NCBI RefSeq assembly: GCF_004340665.1
Contig: NZ_SLWO01000003.1
Location: forward strand, 248,001 to 312,000
Source: Pedobacter psychrotolerans
Lineage (GTDB): Bacteria; Bacteroidota; Bacteroidia; Sphingobacteriales; Sphingobacteriaceae
DNA length: 64,000 bases
Reading direction: 5' to 3'
In this document: positions 42,943 to 51,676 of the stretch, one piece after another
How positions within the stretch are numbered: the stretch's first letter is position 1
How the letters are laid out: the number at the start of each line of letters is the position of its first letter
Translations under genes and position numbers: made by a program
Notes under the pieces: model-generated
What the model saw: only the letters and a program-made list of their open reading frames with translations
Databases searched by the model: none
Told to the model about the DNA's origin: nothing

Positions 42943-43502
42943 TGATTTTGCATATCAAAAATATGGTATGCGACCGTTGTAAAATGGTGGTTAAGGCCGA
43001 ACTTGAAAAGCTTGGCCTTAACCCTGTTTCGGTTGAACTAGGCAAAGTTGTATTGGCTGAAAATATCCAGGCAGATGATCAACTTAAAATTGCTGAAAGT
43101 TTAAGCCATTTTGGTTTTGAATTATTAGCAGATAAAAAAACTCAACTCGCTGAACAGATCAAAACCTGCATCATTAATCTGATTCACTATTCAAAAGAAC
43201 CACTTAAAGTTAATATGTCAACATATTTAAGTGAGCATATCCAACTTGAATACACACAGATTAGTACGATATTTTCTGAGGTTGAAAATCAAACCATCGA
43301 GAAATATTTTATCGCTCAGAAAATTGAGAAAGCTAAAGAAATGCTTACCTATGGCGAGTTAACATTAGGTGAAATTGCCTATCAGTTAAATTATAGTAGT
43401 GTGGCTCATCTTTCTGCTCAATTTAAAAAAGTGACAACATTAACGCCTACAGTATACAAAACTCTTACATCTGATCTGCGGAAAACGTTGGATGAAATAT
43501 AA
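42942..43502 (+). CDS. HMA-AraC fusion transcriptional regulator
   Basis: 186 residues, cytoplasmic. Residues 1-75 look like an HMA ferredoxin-like domain with N-M-V-C-D-R-C at the metal-binding loop. Residues 80-185 form an AraC/XylS DNA-binding domain with two helix-turn-helix units (Y-L-S-E-H-I-Q-L-E-Y-T-Q-I-S and L-G-E-I-A-Y-Q-L-N-Y-S-S-V-A-H-L). AraC proteins normally carry a cupin sensor; here a metal-binding fold replaces it. It is translationally coupled to the DUF3347 gene, so it probably senses Cu(I) or a similar ion and controls this block (inference). Confidence 0.83.
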   Translation: MILHIKNMVCDRCKMVVKAELEKLGLNPVSVELGKVVLAENIQADDQLKIAESLSHFGFELLADKKTQLAEQIKTCIINLIHYSKEPLKVNMSTYLSEHIQLEYTQISTIFSEVENQTIEKYFIAQKIEKAKEMLTYGELTLGEIAYQLNYSSVAHLSAQFKKVTTLTPTVYKTLTSDLRKTLDEI

Positions 43503-43635
43503 TTTTATGCCTGAAACCTAGCCACTGGATATTCTATCTTGTGACAAGAAAACTTAACTCATTATAATAAAGCAGATTACAGATGATTTAATTTTTTCTT
43601 ATCATACATCAACACTACAGCCTCAGCTGTAAGCA

Positions 43636-43643
43636 TACCTTTG
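43636..43643 (+). promoter_or_regulatory. TAnnTTTG box before yceI-like gene
   Basis: TACCTTTG 15 bp before the start codon; -33 element not clear. Confidence 0.5.
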
Positions 43644-43658
43644 TAAGAAAAACAAGAC

Positions 43659-44231
43659 ATGAAAAAATTATTCTTATTCTTAGTAGCTGCTTCTATTAGC
43701 ATCTCTTCATTTGCACAAACCAGCTGGAAAATAGATCCAATGCACTCATTTGTTAACTTTTCAGTTAAACATATGGGCATTTCATTCGTTGATGGATCAT
43801 TCAAAAAATTTGATGGTACAGTTACTGCATCTAAACCAGATTTAACTGATGCTAAAATTGCATTTACAGTTGATGTAAACAGCATTACCACCGGTGTTGA
43901 AATGCGTGATGGCCATTTAAAAACAGATGATTTTTTTAATGCTGAAAAATTTCCGACTATGAAATTTGAAAGCACATCTTTCAAAAAATTAAGCGGTAAC
44001 AATTATGAATTAAGCGGTAAATTAACCATTCGTGATGTAACCAAGGATGTGAAATTTGCAGTAGTATATGGCGGAACAGCAAAAGATCAGCAAGGAAATA
44101 CCAAAGCTGGTTTTGGCGCTACCACCACAATCAACCGTTTAGATTATAACATTAAATATGATCCAACTGGTGCGGGTGTTGCTAAAGATGTAACCATCAA
44201 ATTGAACTTAGAATTTGTTCAAGCAAAATAA
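43659..44231 (+). CDS. YceI-family lipid-binding protein
   Basis: 190 residues with a signal peptide ending S-S-F-A-Q. Lipocalin-like YceI barrel: W-K-I-D-P-M-H-S at the mature start, V-T-A-S, then R-D-G-H-L-K-T-D-D-F-F-N and the final barrel strands. Family members bind polyisoprenoid or other lipids in the periplasm. It has its own promoter-like box and is separated from the copper genes by 156 bp. Confidence 0.92.
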   Translation: MKKLFLFLVAASISISSFAQTSWKIDPMHSFVNFSVKHMGISFVDGSFKKFDGTVTASKPDLTDAKIAFTVDVNSITTGVEMRDGHLKTDDFFNAEKFPTMKFESTSFKKLSGNNYELSGKLTIRDVTKDVKFAVVYGGTAKDQQGNTKAGFGATTTINRLDYNIKYDPTGAGVAKDVTIKLNLEFVQAK

Positions 44232-44240
44232 TGATTAGAC

Positions 44241-44306
44241 CGTCATTTCGATTGAAAAATAATTGAGAAACAGTTTAAAAGATTTCTCCAATCAGTCGAA
44301 ATGACG
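44241..44306. repeat. Palindromic element, GTCATTTCGA class
   Basis: Eleven-bp outer arms CGTCATTTCGA/TCGAAATGACG with an inner GAGAAA/TTTCTC stem, 9 bp after the YceI stop. It may double as a 3' mRNA hairpin. Confidence 0.75.
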
Positions 44307-44323
44307 TTTTAAAAATATGTATC

Positions 44324-45146
44324 ATGTCAGCTTTATCCCAATTTAGAAATTTCACTCAACGTTTGCCACAAACAGATCTTATGCCTACGATCTTTATCGG
44401 TCATGGTTCGCCTATGAATGGTATTGAGCACAATGAGTTTAGTGAAAGTTGGGTAGATCTGGCAAAAAACATCCCTGTACCTAAAGCTGTTCTGGTTGTT
44501 TCAGCACATTGGTATACACACGGAACTTTCGTTACGGCGATGGATTTCCCTTCAACTATCCATGATTTTGGTGGCTTTCCAAGCACTTTTTGATGTTCAA
44601 TATCCGGCGCCTGGCGATACGAAATTAGCCAAAGAAATTTCTACCCTTATTCAGTCTGCGCCTGTGGGTATGGATCATGACTGGGGATTAGACCATGGCA
44701 CCTGGACAATTGTAAGACATATGTACCCAGATGCAAATATTCCTGTTCTTCAGTTGAGTATTGACTATACCAAATCTCCTGCAACGCATTATGAAATTGC
44801 GAAAGAGATTTATGCACTTCGAAAAAAAGGTGTTTTAGTTATCGGTAGCGGAAACATGGTACACAATCTACGGATGATCAGCTGGGAAATGATCAATTGT
44901 GGCGGATACGATTGGGCAAATGAAATGAATGATAAGTTTAAAAACCTCATTGCGAATGGCGACCATAAGCCATTAATTAATTATCGTAATCTGGGGTCGG
45001 ATGCGATGCTGGCCATTCCAACGCCAGAACATTATTTACCATTGATTTACACTTTAGGTTTAAAAAACGATGAGGAAGAGCTCTCTTTCTTTAATGATAA
45101 GGCCATTGGTGGTTCACTGACCATGACTTCTGTTTTAGTGGTATAA
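44324..45146 (+). pseudogene. ygiD: 4,5-DOPA dioxygenase extradiol (YgiD family), frameshifted
   Basis: The two halves of one protein lie in different frames. The first (44324-44593) reads F-I-G-H-G-S-P-M-N through H-D-F-G-G-F-P and then hits TGA at 44591. The second continues Q-A-L-F-D-V-Q-Y-P-A-P-G from about 44580 to 45146 with the metal/active-site H-G-T-W and V-H-N-L-R segments. Relative to the family's G-G-F-P-Q-A-L, two bases are missing at 44579-44580, where a CCCC run would restore the frame. Everything else looks intact, so this is a recent mutation or a sequencing error. Related enzymes cleave catechol rings with a metal. Confidence 0.85.
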
Positions 45147-45148
45147 TA

Positions 45149-45170
45149 GGGTTTAGGGTTTAGGGTTTAG
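45149..45170. repeat. Short tandem repeat (GGGTTTA)3
   Basis: Three heptamers in a row just after the DOPA dioxygenase stop. A degenerate relative occurs at about 34395-34420. Confidence 0.7.
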
Positions 45171-45225
45171 ATGAAACAAAGATTGTTTTAAGTATTTAAC
45201 CAAGTTCAACCTTAACCTTCTTAAT

Positions 45226-45259
45226 TCCTTAATGGTGAGAATCTAATAACCATTAAGGA
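45226..45259. repeat. Inverted repeat TCCTTAATGGT/ACCATTAAGGA
   Basis: Perfect 11-bp arms with a 12-nt loop in the gap before the HMA-membrane gene; no T run on either side. Confidence 0.7.
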
Positions 45260-45397
45260 CGAAAAGAAACTTAAAATTTCCAACTCCAATCTACTGTTCT
45301 TATCCAGATCATATAATCTAAAATTTTATAAAACTTTATGATTATTCTGTAACGGTTCTCACCTGTACTATAGGTAAATTTGTGTAAACATTTTATC

Positions 45398-46117
45398 ATG
45401 ACACATACCTATCAACTCACGGGCATGACCTGTAGCGGTTGCGAAAATAAAGTAAAAAATAACCTTTTAATTTTACCTGAAGTTTCTTCTGTTGAAGTTT
45501 CGAAAGAGGCCAGTTCAGCAACGATAAGCATGGATAAACACATTAGTTTAAATGCTTTGCAACAAGCTTTGGGTGGCCAGGAGAGTAAATATCAAATTTC
45601 TGATGCGACACCTAATGAAGTGGTTGAAGAAACGAAATCCTGGGCAGCTACCTACAAACCTATTTTATTAATTTTTGGATATGTTACAGCTATCTCCCTA
45701 ATAGTTTCATTGCAGAATAGCATGATAGACATTATGTTGTTTATGAGGGTTTTCATGGCTGGTTTCTTCCTTACCTTTTCGTTTTTTAAAATGCTAAACC
45801 TAAAAGCATTTGCTGAAAGTTATGCGATGTATGATATCGTTGCTAAAAAATTCAGTCCTTGGGGATATATTTATGCCTTCATTGAACTGGGATTGGGCTT
45901 AAGTTTCGCACTTAACTTATCCCCTGTTATTGTAAACTGGGTTACATTAATTGTGATGATAGTGAGTATTTTTGGTGTATTAGAAAGCGTTTTAAATAAG
46001 AGAAAGATTCAATGTGCTTGCCTTGGCGCTGTTTTTAATTTACCCATGAGTACAGTAACTATTGTTGAAGATGCCATTATGATTGCGATGAGCGCAATGA
46101 TGTTGATATTGATGTAA
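45398..46117 (+). CDS. HMA domain fused to MauE/DoxX-like membrane domain
   Basis: 239 residues from the ATG at 45398 (a TTG at 45380 adds six residues and is not preferred). HMA domain about 1-70 with T-G-M-T-C-S-G-C at the metal loop. It is followed by about five membrane segments of the MauE/DoxX type and a conserved I-Q-C-A-C-L-G between the last ones. The C-A-C motif may accept metal from the HMA domain or take part in thiol redox chemistry (inference). Box TAAATTTG at 45375-45382. Confidence 0.78.
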   Translation: MTHTYQLTGMTCSGCENKVKNNLLILPEVSSVEVSKEASSATISMDKHISLNALQQALGGQESKYQISDATPNEVVEETKSWAATYKPILLIFGYVTAISLIVSLQNSMIDIMLFMRVFMAGFFLTFSFFKMLNLKAFAESYAMYDIVAKKFSPWGYIYAFIELGLGLSFALNLSPVIVNWVTLIVMIVSIFGVLESVLNKRKIQCACLGAVFNLPMSTVTIVEDAIMIAMSAMMLILM

Positions 46118-46257
46118 TAAAAATATTAAATTGATTATTTATTACTATTTATGATTCATTGTGCTTACATGGTAAAATCAAAGACTTGTTATACTCGAAT
46201 TTTAACAGTAAAATAAGCTAACTATATTGATTTAACCATGCAAGGCATCTAAGATAT

Positions 46258-46803
46258 CTATTGTATAGCTGTGTTCAAATTACCTTTCATTGTATGCTCA
46301 ATATGAGCCAGGTGATGTTTTCCATGCCAGGCGTACATGCCTAACATATTTGCCAGGCTTATTTCTTTTCCTTGCGCAGGGTGGATATATTTTCTTTGAT
46401 AATCTTCCAGTTTTAAAGTCTTTAAAAAGGATACCAACCGTTGGTGTAAAGCGGTTAATAAGGCGACTGACATTTCAATATCGCCATCCTTTGCCTCCTC
46501 CGTTTCTGCCCATCTTTCCTCGTCATATGGTCTGATGACTGGAACATCTTCAGTGATAGCCTGCTTAAAACGAATGTATGCATTCATGTGACTGTCTGGA
46601 AGATGATGTACAACCTGTCGCAATGTCCAGCAGCCAGGACGATAGCTTTGATTCAATTCTTCCTTACTTAAATGTGCTGTGGCTTGTTTAATTTGAGCCG
46701 GAAGCGCTTCAATTTCAGCAATCCAGATATTGGCCTGGTGTTTATCGAAAACTTCAGGCATTATGAATTGTCCGATAGGGTATTTAAGTTGTTCTAAATC
46801 CAT
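46258..46803 (-). CDS. YfiT/BstA-like bacillithiol S-transferase family protein
   Basis: 181 residues, DinB_2 superfamily. Metal-site His residues lie in V-V-H-H-L-P-D-S-H-M and H-G-K-H-H-L-A-H-I. The N-terminal L-K-Y-P-I-G-Q-F and the R-P-G-C-W-T-L-R-Q segment match the YfiT group rather than generic DinB. These use bacillithiol as cofactor in Firmicutes; whether this organism makes bacillithiol cannot be told from the window. Single gene. Confidence 0.88.
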   Translation of the reverse strand: MDLEQLKYPIGQFIMPEVFDKHQANIWIAEIEALPAQIKQATAHLSKEELNQSYRPGCWTLRQVVHHLPDSHMNAYIRFKQAITEDVPVIRPYDEERWAETEEAKDGDIEMSVALLTALHQRLVSFLKTLKLEDYQRKYIHPAQGKEISLANMLGMYAWHGKHHLAHIEHTMKGNLNTAIQ

Positions 46804-46916
46804 AGCACCAAAATATGTTTTTTACTTTGCATTCTCCAGCTTATTTAAAATGAATACGCTTGATCATAAAAAATTCATGCTTTTAAAGCATATTGCAATG
46901 AATTTAAAATCCACAG

Positions 46917-48101
46917 ATGAAGAAGTTATTTTTTGCTTTCGCATGTTTGATTCCTACACTCATTTTCGCACAAACTATTAAAACGGATGTATTAATATTA
47001 GGAAATGCTGATGCCGCCTATTCTTCAGGTCTACAGGTTTCACGTTCTAGTGCCAGTGTGGTAATTTTAACTCAAAGCAATCCTTTTAGTCTGGATAAAA
47101 TTAAAGAGACAAAATCAGCAGAGATCTATAAAATTTATGAAAATGTACAGCTGAGGGGAATTGCATATATCAAGGATTTAGAAAAAAAATCAACCCAAAC
47201 AAAAAAGAAAAACACAGGAAAAGATAAGGTAGATGGCATTAAATTGTTTAAAATTATAAATGACACGCCTATTGTCGCTATTGAACGTTCTGGTAGTGGA
47301 TGGGAGGCCAAAATCAGTAAAAGTAAAAGCATAAAAGCTAAAGTCCTGGTTGTGGCAGACAACAATGATAAGCTTCTTTCTAATTTAAACATTACCAATT
47401 TAAAACCAGTGCGCCTAAGCGCTTTAAATTATACCGAAAACTTATACCGCACAACCATTTCCGGAATTACTGGTACTCCAAACTTTTTATCTTTATATCA
47501 TCTATTAATTCCTGATCAGGAAAACTTATTATACATTAACCCCAATAGCATAGAGATTGGTCAGGCAGCTGGAGCTACCTCAGCCTATGCAGCCTTTTTT
47601 AAAACGAAAACCAGCTTATCTAATTTAAAAGCAATTCAAGGCGAACTCTTAACCTATAAACTACCATTGATGCCTTTTGTCGACGTAAAAGTCGCTGATT
47701 CGAACTGGCTAGCCATCCAGAAAATTGGGATTACTGGCATTCTAAAAGCAGAGATCAAAAATGAAAGGGCGTTTTTTAATCCAGAAAAGGAAGTTACTAA
47801 TGAGGAAATTAAACAACCGATAAAAGATTACTATTATAAGGCACAAATATGGTTCGATGACCATAAAGATGTGCCAATTAATCTGGAAAATACCATCTTA
47901 CTGGTTTCATATGTGGGCAATAAAGCTGTTGAGGCCACTAAAACAGAACTACAGAAAAAATGGAATAGCAGCTATAAATTTCCTTCAAAATATGATTTGA
48001 AAAGAGTTTTAACCCGAAGAGAATTTTCGGTAATTATTAATGAATATTTAAAGCCGTTTGATCAGGTAAATGTGGATAAAACCGGAAGAGTGATCAGATA
48101 A
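46917..48101 (+). CDS. Secreted relative of FAD-dependent oxidoreductase, probably degenerate
   Basis: 394 residues with a signal peptide ending I-F-A-Q. The mature N-terminus D-V-L-I-L-G-N-A-D-A-A-Y-S-S-G occupies the place of a GxGxxG dinucleotide-binding loop but lacks the second and third Gly. Later, E-I-G-Q-A-A-G-A-T-S-A-Y-A-A-F matches the C-terminal G-Q-A-A-G motif of FAD_oxidored proteins. So the fold appears retained while the cofactor loop is lost. The central substrate part is short. It may be a non-enzymatic binding protein. It diverges from the yfiT-like gene. Confidence 0.6.
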   Translation: MKKLFFAFACLIPTLIFAQTIKTDVLILGNADAAYSSGLQVSRSSASVVILTQSNPFSLDKIKETKSAEIYKIYENVQLRGIAYIKDLEKKSTQTKKKNTGKDKVDGIKLFKIINDTPIVAIERSGSGWEAKISKSKSIKAKVLVVADNNDKLLSNLNITNLKPVRLSALNYTENLYRTTISGITGTPNFLSLYHLLIPDQENLLYINPNSIEIGQAAGATSAYAAFFKTKTSLSNLKAIQGELLTYKLPLMPFVDVKVADSNWLAIQKIGITGILKAEIKNERAFFNPEKEVTNEEIKQPIKDYYYKAQIWFDDHKDVPINLENTILLVSYVGNKAVEATKTELQKKWNSSYKFPSKYDLKRVLTRREFSVIINEYLKPFDQVNVDKTGRVIR

Positions 48102-48120
48102 GTTACCTTTGAAGAACTTT

Positions 48121-48189
48121 GCCGCAGATGCCTAGATTAGTTATTTATGGACATTGAGCATTTAGTAAATTAATCTGCGAATCTGCGGC
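48121..48189. repeat. Inverted element of the ATCTGCG family
   Basis: Arms GCCGCAGAT (48121-48129) and ATCTGCGGC (48181-48189) enclose 51 bases including a further ATCTGCGA. Related to 13897-14200. Confidence 0.7.
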
Positions 48190-48299
48190 CAGCTAAATCA
48201 ATATATCCTAAACCTGTGGTTGAATTTAGTTGTAACATTTCCATTTCCTTAATGAATTGGCTTATGCAATATCTAAATTGCAGCATCCAATCCAAATTC

Positions 48300-50684
48300 A
48301 TGAAAAAATATTTATTTTTCCTTTTGCTCTGCACGGGCGAATATACTTTTGCACAACAAATTGCCCCCTTAACAGTCGAAAAAATTATGCGAGACCCTAA
48401 ATGGATGGGAACTTCGCCAACTAATTTCCGCTGGACAGCCGATAGTAAAACACTTTACTTTAACTGGAATCCTGAAAATAAGGCTAAGGAAGAACTTTAC
48501 AAAGTTACCACTTCATCCCCTAAACCTATTAAAGCTGCAGATAAAGAAGATGAAAAACTGTTAAGTTTAAACTATGTTTATAATCAAAATCGCTCACTTG
48601 GTTTAGTGGAGAAAAGCGGAGATATTTACCTTCTACAAACTAAATCCAATAAAGAAACCCGCCTAACGAATACATTGGAGCGTGAAAGTAATCCGATTTT
48701 CCTGGTTAATGGAAATGTCGTTTATCAACAGGGAGATAACCTCTTTGAAATCGATTTAAAGTCTGCGGAGACCACACAGCTTACTAATTTTGTTAAAGGT
48801 AAAAAAGCTGGGAAAGCAAAATCGCAGCCAGCAACGGAACAAGATCAATGGTTGAAGGCGGAACAAACAACATTATTCGATATCATCAAAAAAAGAAATT
48901 CAGAAACAAAGGGTAGCAACCGCTCAGTCAGAGGTCGTTTTGGCACTCCTCCTACCGATACAAAATCATTGAAAGAATTATATACTGAAGATCAATTTCT
49001 GAACGAAGTTGTGATCAGCCCCGATGGCCGTTATGTTACTTACAAACTCACCACGCCTGCACAAAATAACCATAACACCATCATCCCCAATTACGTTACT
49101 GCATCAGGATATACTGAAGATATTCCAGGGAGAACCAAAGTTGGTGAAAATGAAAATGTTTCTCATGGTTTTATTTATGATAGGGAAAGAGATTCTGTAT
49201 ATGCCTTTCAGCCATCAACCATTCCGGGGATAAAGGATCTGCCTGATTATTTAAAAGATTATCCGAAAGCGCTTGATACCCTGAAAAAGAAAAATGCTGA
49301 CCGTCCTGTAAATTTGTTTGGTCCGTTATGGAATGAAAATGGAACTTCAGGGATTGTCATCGCTACATCTCAGGATAACAAAGACCGCTGGGTTTTAAAA
49401 TTAGAAGCTTCTACAGGTAAGTTTTCTTTAATTGATCGTCAGCGCGACGAGGCTTGGATTGGCGGGCCGGGCATTAGCGGATTTTACCAGGGAAATACAG
49501 GCTGGGTAGATAATAATCACATCTATTACCAAAGTGAAGCAACAGGTTATTCACACCTTTATGTAGCCAACGTTTCAACTGGTGAGAAAAAGCAGCTTAC
49601 ATCAGGCAAATGGGAGGTTCAGTCTGTACAGCTTTCTAAAGATAAAAAAACCTTCTATTTTAAAGCCAATAAGGAACATCCCGGCATTACAAATTTCTTT
49701 AAAATCAGCGTTAGTGGCGGTCAGCCTATTCAAATCACAATGATGAAAGGCTTAAATGAAATTATCCTTTCACCTGATGAAAAATATGTGTCCATCAATT
49801 ATTCGTACATGAATAAACCTGGTGAGTTATATATTCAACCCAATCAAGTTGGTGCAAAAGCTACAAAAGTGACAGAATCTACATCAGCTGAATTTAAGTC
49901 TTACCCATGGCGTGAACCAGATCTGGTAAGTTTCAAAAACCGTTATGGTGCTGATGTTTATGCCAGGGTTTATAAATCTGAAAAGCCACATCCCAATCAT
50001 CCTGCAGTAGTTTTTGTACATGGTGCTGGTTATTTGCAAAATGTTCACTTTGGCTGGAGCACATACTTCCGGGAGTTTATGTTTAATAATTTACTGGCCG
50101 ATAATGGTTACACTGTAATTGATATTGATTATACCGGAAGTTCTGGTTATGGTCGCGATCACCGCACAGGTATTTATCGCCACATGGGTGGAAAGGACTT
50201 AACTGATCAAGCAGATGGAGTAAAATTTCTGGTCGAGAAATATGGCGTAAATCCTAAACATGTAGGTTTATATGGTGGATCTTACGGTGGCTTTATTACC
50301 CTAATGGCGATGTTTAATGAAGCTGATGTTTTTACCAGCGGTGCAGCTTTACGTTCTGTTACCGATTGGGCACATTACAATCATGGTTATACCTCAAATA
50401 TTTTAAATGAACCATTCAATGATCCGATTGCCTATAAAAGAAGTTCGCCAATTTACTTTGCGGACAAATTAAAAGGAAATTTACTCATGGCACATGGAAT
50501 GGTAGATGTGAATGTTCATTTCCAGGATATTGTTCGTTTGACACAACGTTTTATTGAGCTTGGAAAAGACAATTGGGAGTTGGCGGCCTACCCGGTGGAA
50601 GATCATGGTTTTGTAGAACCAAGCAGCTGGACCGATGAATATAAACGCATATTCAAGTTATATGAGCGTACTTTGAAAAAGTAG
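48300..50684 (+). CDS. S9-family prolyl oligopeptidase (DPP-like), secreted
   Basis: 794 residues from the ATG at 48300, which starts a signal peptide ending T-F-A-Q; an in-frame ATG 84 bp earlier gives no such signal. The N-terminal beta-propeller (about 40-530) is followed by an alpha/beta-hydrolase domain. Catalytic Ser is in Y-G-G-S-Y-G-G-F, Asp in G-M-V-D-V-N-V-H, and His in V-E-D-H-G-F. Relatives cleave dipeptides or oligopeptides after Pro/Ala in the periplasm. Confidence 0.93.
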   Translation: MKKYLFFLLLCTGEYTFAQQIAPLTVEKIMRDPKWMGTSPTNFRWTADSKTLYFNWNPENKAKEELYKVTTSSPKPIKAADKEDEKLLSLNYVYNQNRSLGLVEKSGDIYLLQTKSNKETRLTNTLERESNPIFLVNGNVVYQQGDNLFEIDLKSAETTQLTNFVKGKKAGKAKSQPATEQDQWLKAEQTTLFDIIKKRNSETKGSNRSVRGRFGTPPTDTKSLKELYTEDQFLNEVVISPDGRYVTYKLTTPAQNNHNTIIPNYVTASGYTEDIPGRTKVGENENVSHGFIYDRERDSVYAFQPSTIPGIKDLPDYLKDYPKALDTLKKKNADRPVNLFGPLWNENGTSGIVIATSQDNKDRWVLKLEASTGKFSLIDRQRDEAWIGGPGISGFYQGNTGWVDNNHIYYQSEATGYSHLYVANVSTGEKKQLTSGKWEVQSVQLSKDKKTFYFKANKEHPGITNFFKISVSGGQPIQITMMKGLNEIILSPDEKYVSINYSYMNKPGELYIQPNQVGAKATKVTESTSAEFKSYPWREPDLVSFKNRYGADVYARVYKSEKPHPNHPAVVFVHGAGYLQNVHFGWSTYFREFMFNNLLADNGYTVIDIDYTGSSGYGRDHRTGIYRHMGGKDLTDQADGVKFLVEKYGVNPKHVGLYGGSYGGFITLMAMFNEADVFTSGAALRSVTDWAHYNHGYTSNILNEPFNDPIAYKRSSPIYFADKLKGNLLMAHGMVDVNVHFQDIVRLTQRFIELGKDNWELAAYPVEDHGFVEPSSWTDEYKRIFKLYERTLKK

Positions 50685-50743
50685 TTAAAAGCAACTTCTA
50701 TTAAAACCAGAAAAGGTTTTATTTGCAGCAACCTTGAATGTAC

Positions 50744-50807
50744 TGTCATGCTGAGGCACGAAGCATCTGTAACCGATGAAACAGATGCTTCGTGCCTCAG
50801 CATGACA
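50744..50807. repeat. Perfect 27-bp inverted repeat
   Basis: Arms 50744-50770 and 50781-50807 are exact reverse complements, starting TGTCATGCTGAGGCACG, with a 10-nt loop. It shares the GAGGCACGAAGC core with 52337-52414. It lies in the 346-bp gap 50685-51030, which otherwise holds only the peroxiredoxin promoter. Confidence 0.92.
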
Positions 50808-50973
50808 GAAGTTCTTTAAAAGATTGTAACGAATAGCAGGGCTTCTAAGCCTAAAAGCATCATCCATTTATTACCATAACAAAAACATAGAAAATTGCTA
50901 TACATATTTATCATAATATAGTTTTCATCTATATCATTATCAATAAATACAATGAACTATTAATAAACATGGG

Positions 50974-51004
50974 TTGATTTGGATGAGTTTTAGCCGTACC
51001 TTTG
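50974..51004 (+). promoter_or_regulatory. Promoter of the peroxiredoxin operon
   Basis: TTG (50974-50976), 20-nt spacer, TACCTTTG (50997-51004). Predicted leader about 20-25 nt. Confidence 0.75.
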
Positions 51005-51030
51005 TCGCATAAAATTAAAGACAAAATATT

Positions 51031-51663
51031 ATGGCAATAGTAGGTAAAAAATTCCCAAGTGTTAGTATTGATGCAATGTCAGACATGGGTGATGACTTGA
51101 AAATCAATGTATTTGAAGAAGCTGTAAATAAAAATAGCAAAGTATTATTATTCTGGTATCCAAAAGATTTTACATTTGTTTGCCCTACAGAATTACATGC
51201 TTTCCAAGCGGCTTTACCTGAATTTGAACAAAGAAATACCATCGTAATCGGCGCATCTTGTGATACAAACGAAGTTCACTTTGCCTGGTTAAATACGCCA
51301 AAAGACAATGGTGGTATTGAAGGTGTTACTTACCCGATTTTGGCTGATACCCACAGACAATTATCTGGAATTTTAGATATTTTAGATCAAGAAGTTAACT
51401 ATGACGAAGAAGGAAATGAATCTTTCTCTGGTTCAAACGTTACTTTCAGAGCCACCTATTTAATTGACGAAACGGGTAAAGTTTTCCACGAAAGTGTAAA
51501 CGATATGCCATTGGGTAGAAATGTTAAAGAATATTTACGTTTAATTGATGCTTATACTCACGTTCAGAAACATGGCGAGGTTTGCCCTGCAAACTGGGAA
51601 GAAGGAAAAGAAGCAATGAACGCTAACAGAGATGGCGTTGCTGAATATTTAGCCGCTAACTAA
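51031..51663 (+). CDS. 2-Cys peroxiredoxin (AhpC/Prx1 type)
   Basis: 210 residues. Peroxidatic C51 in T-F-V-C-P-T-E and resolving C185 in G-E-V-C-P-A-N-W, with the conserved Arg in V-T-F-R-A-T-Y. It reduces H2O2 and organic peroxides; the C-terminal resolving Cys makes it a typical 2-Cys enzyme. No ahpF is adjacent. The thioredoxin-like protein encoded 13 bp downstream is the probable reductant. Confidence 0.94.
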   Translation: MAIVGKKFPSVSIDAMSDMGDDLKINVFEEAVNKNSKVLLFWYPKDFTFVCPTELHAFQAALPEFEQRNTIVIGASCDTNEVHFAWLNTPKDNGGIEGVTYPILADTHRQLSGILDILDQEVNYDEEGNESFSGSNVTFRATYLIDETGKVFHESVNDMPLGRNVKEYLRLIDAYTHVQKHGEVCPANWEEGKEAMNANRDGVAEYLAAN

Positions 51664-51676
51664 TAAAATAAACATT

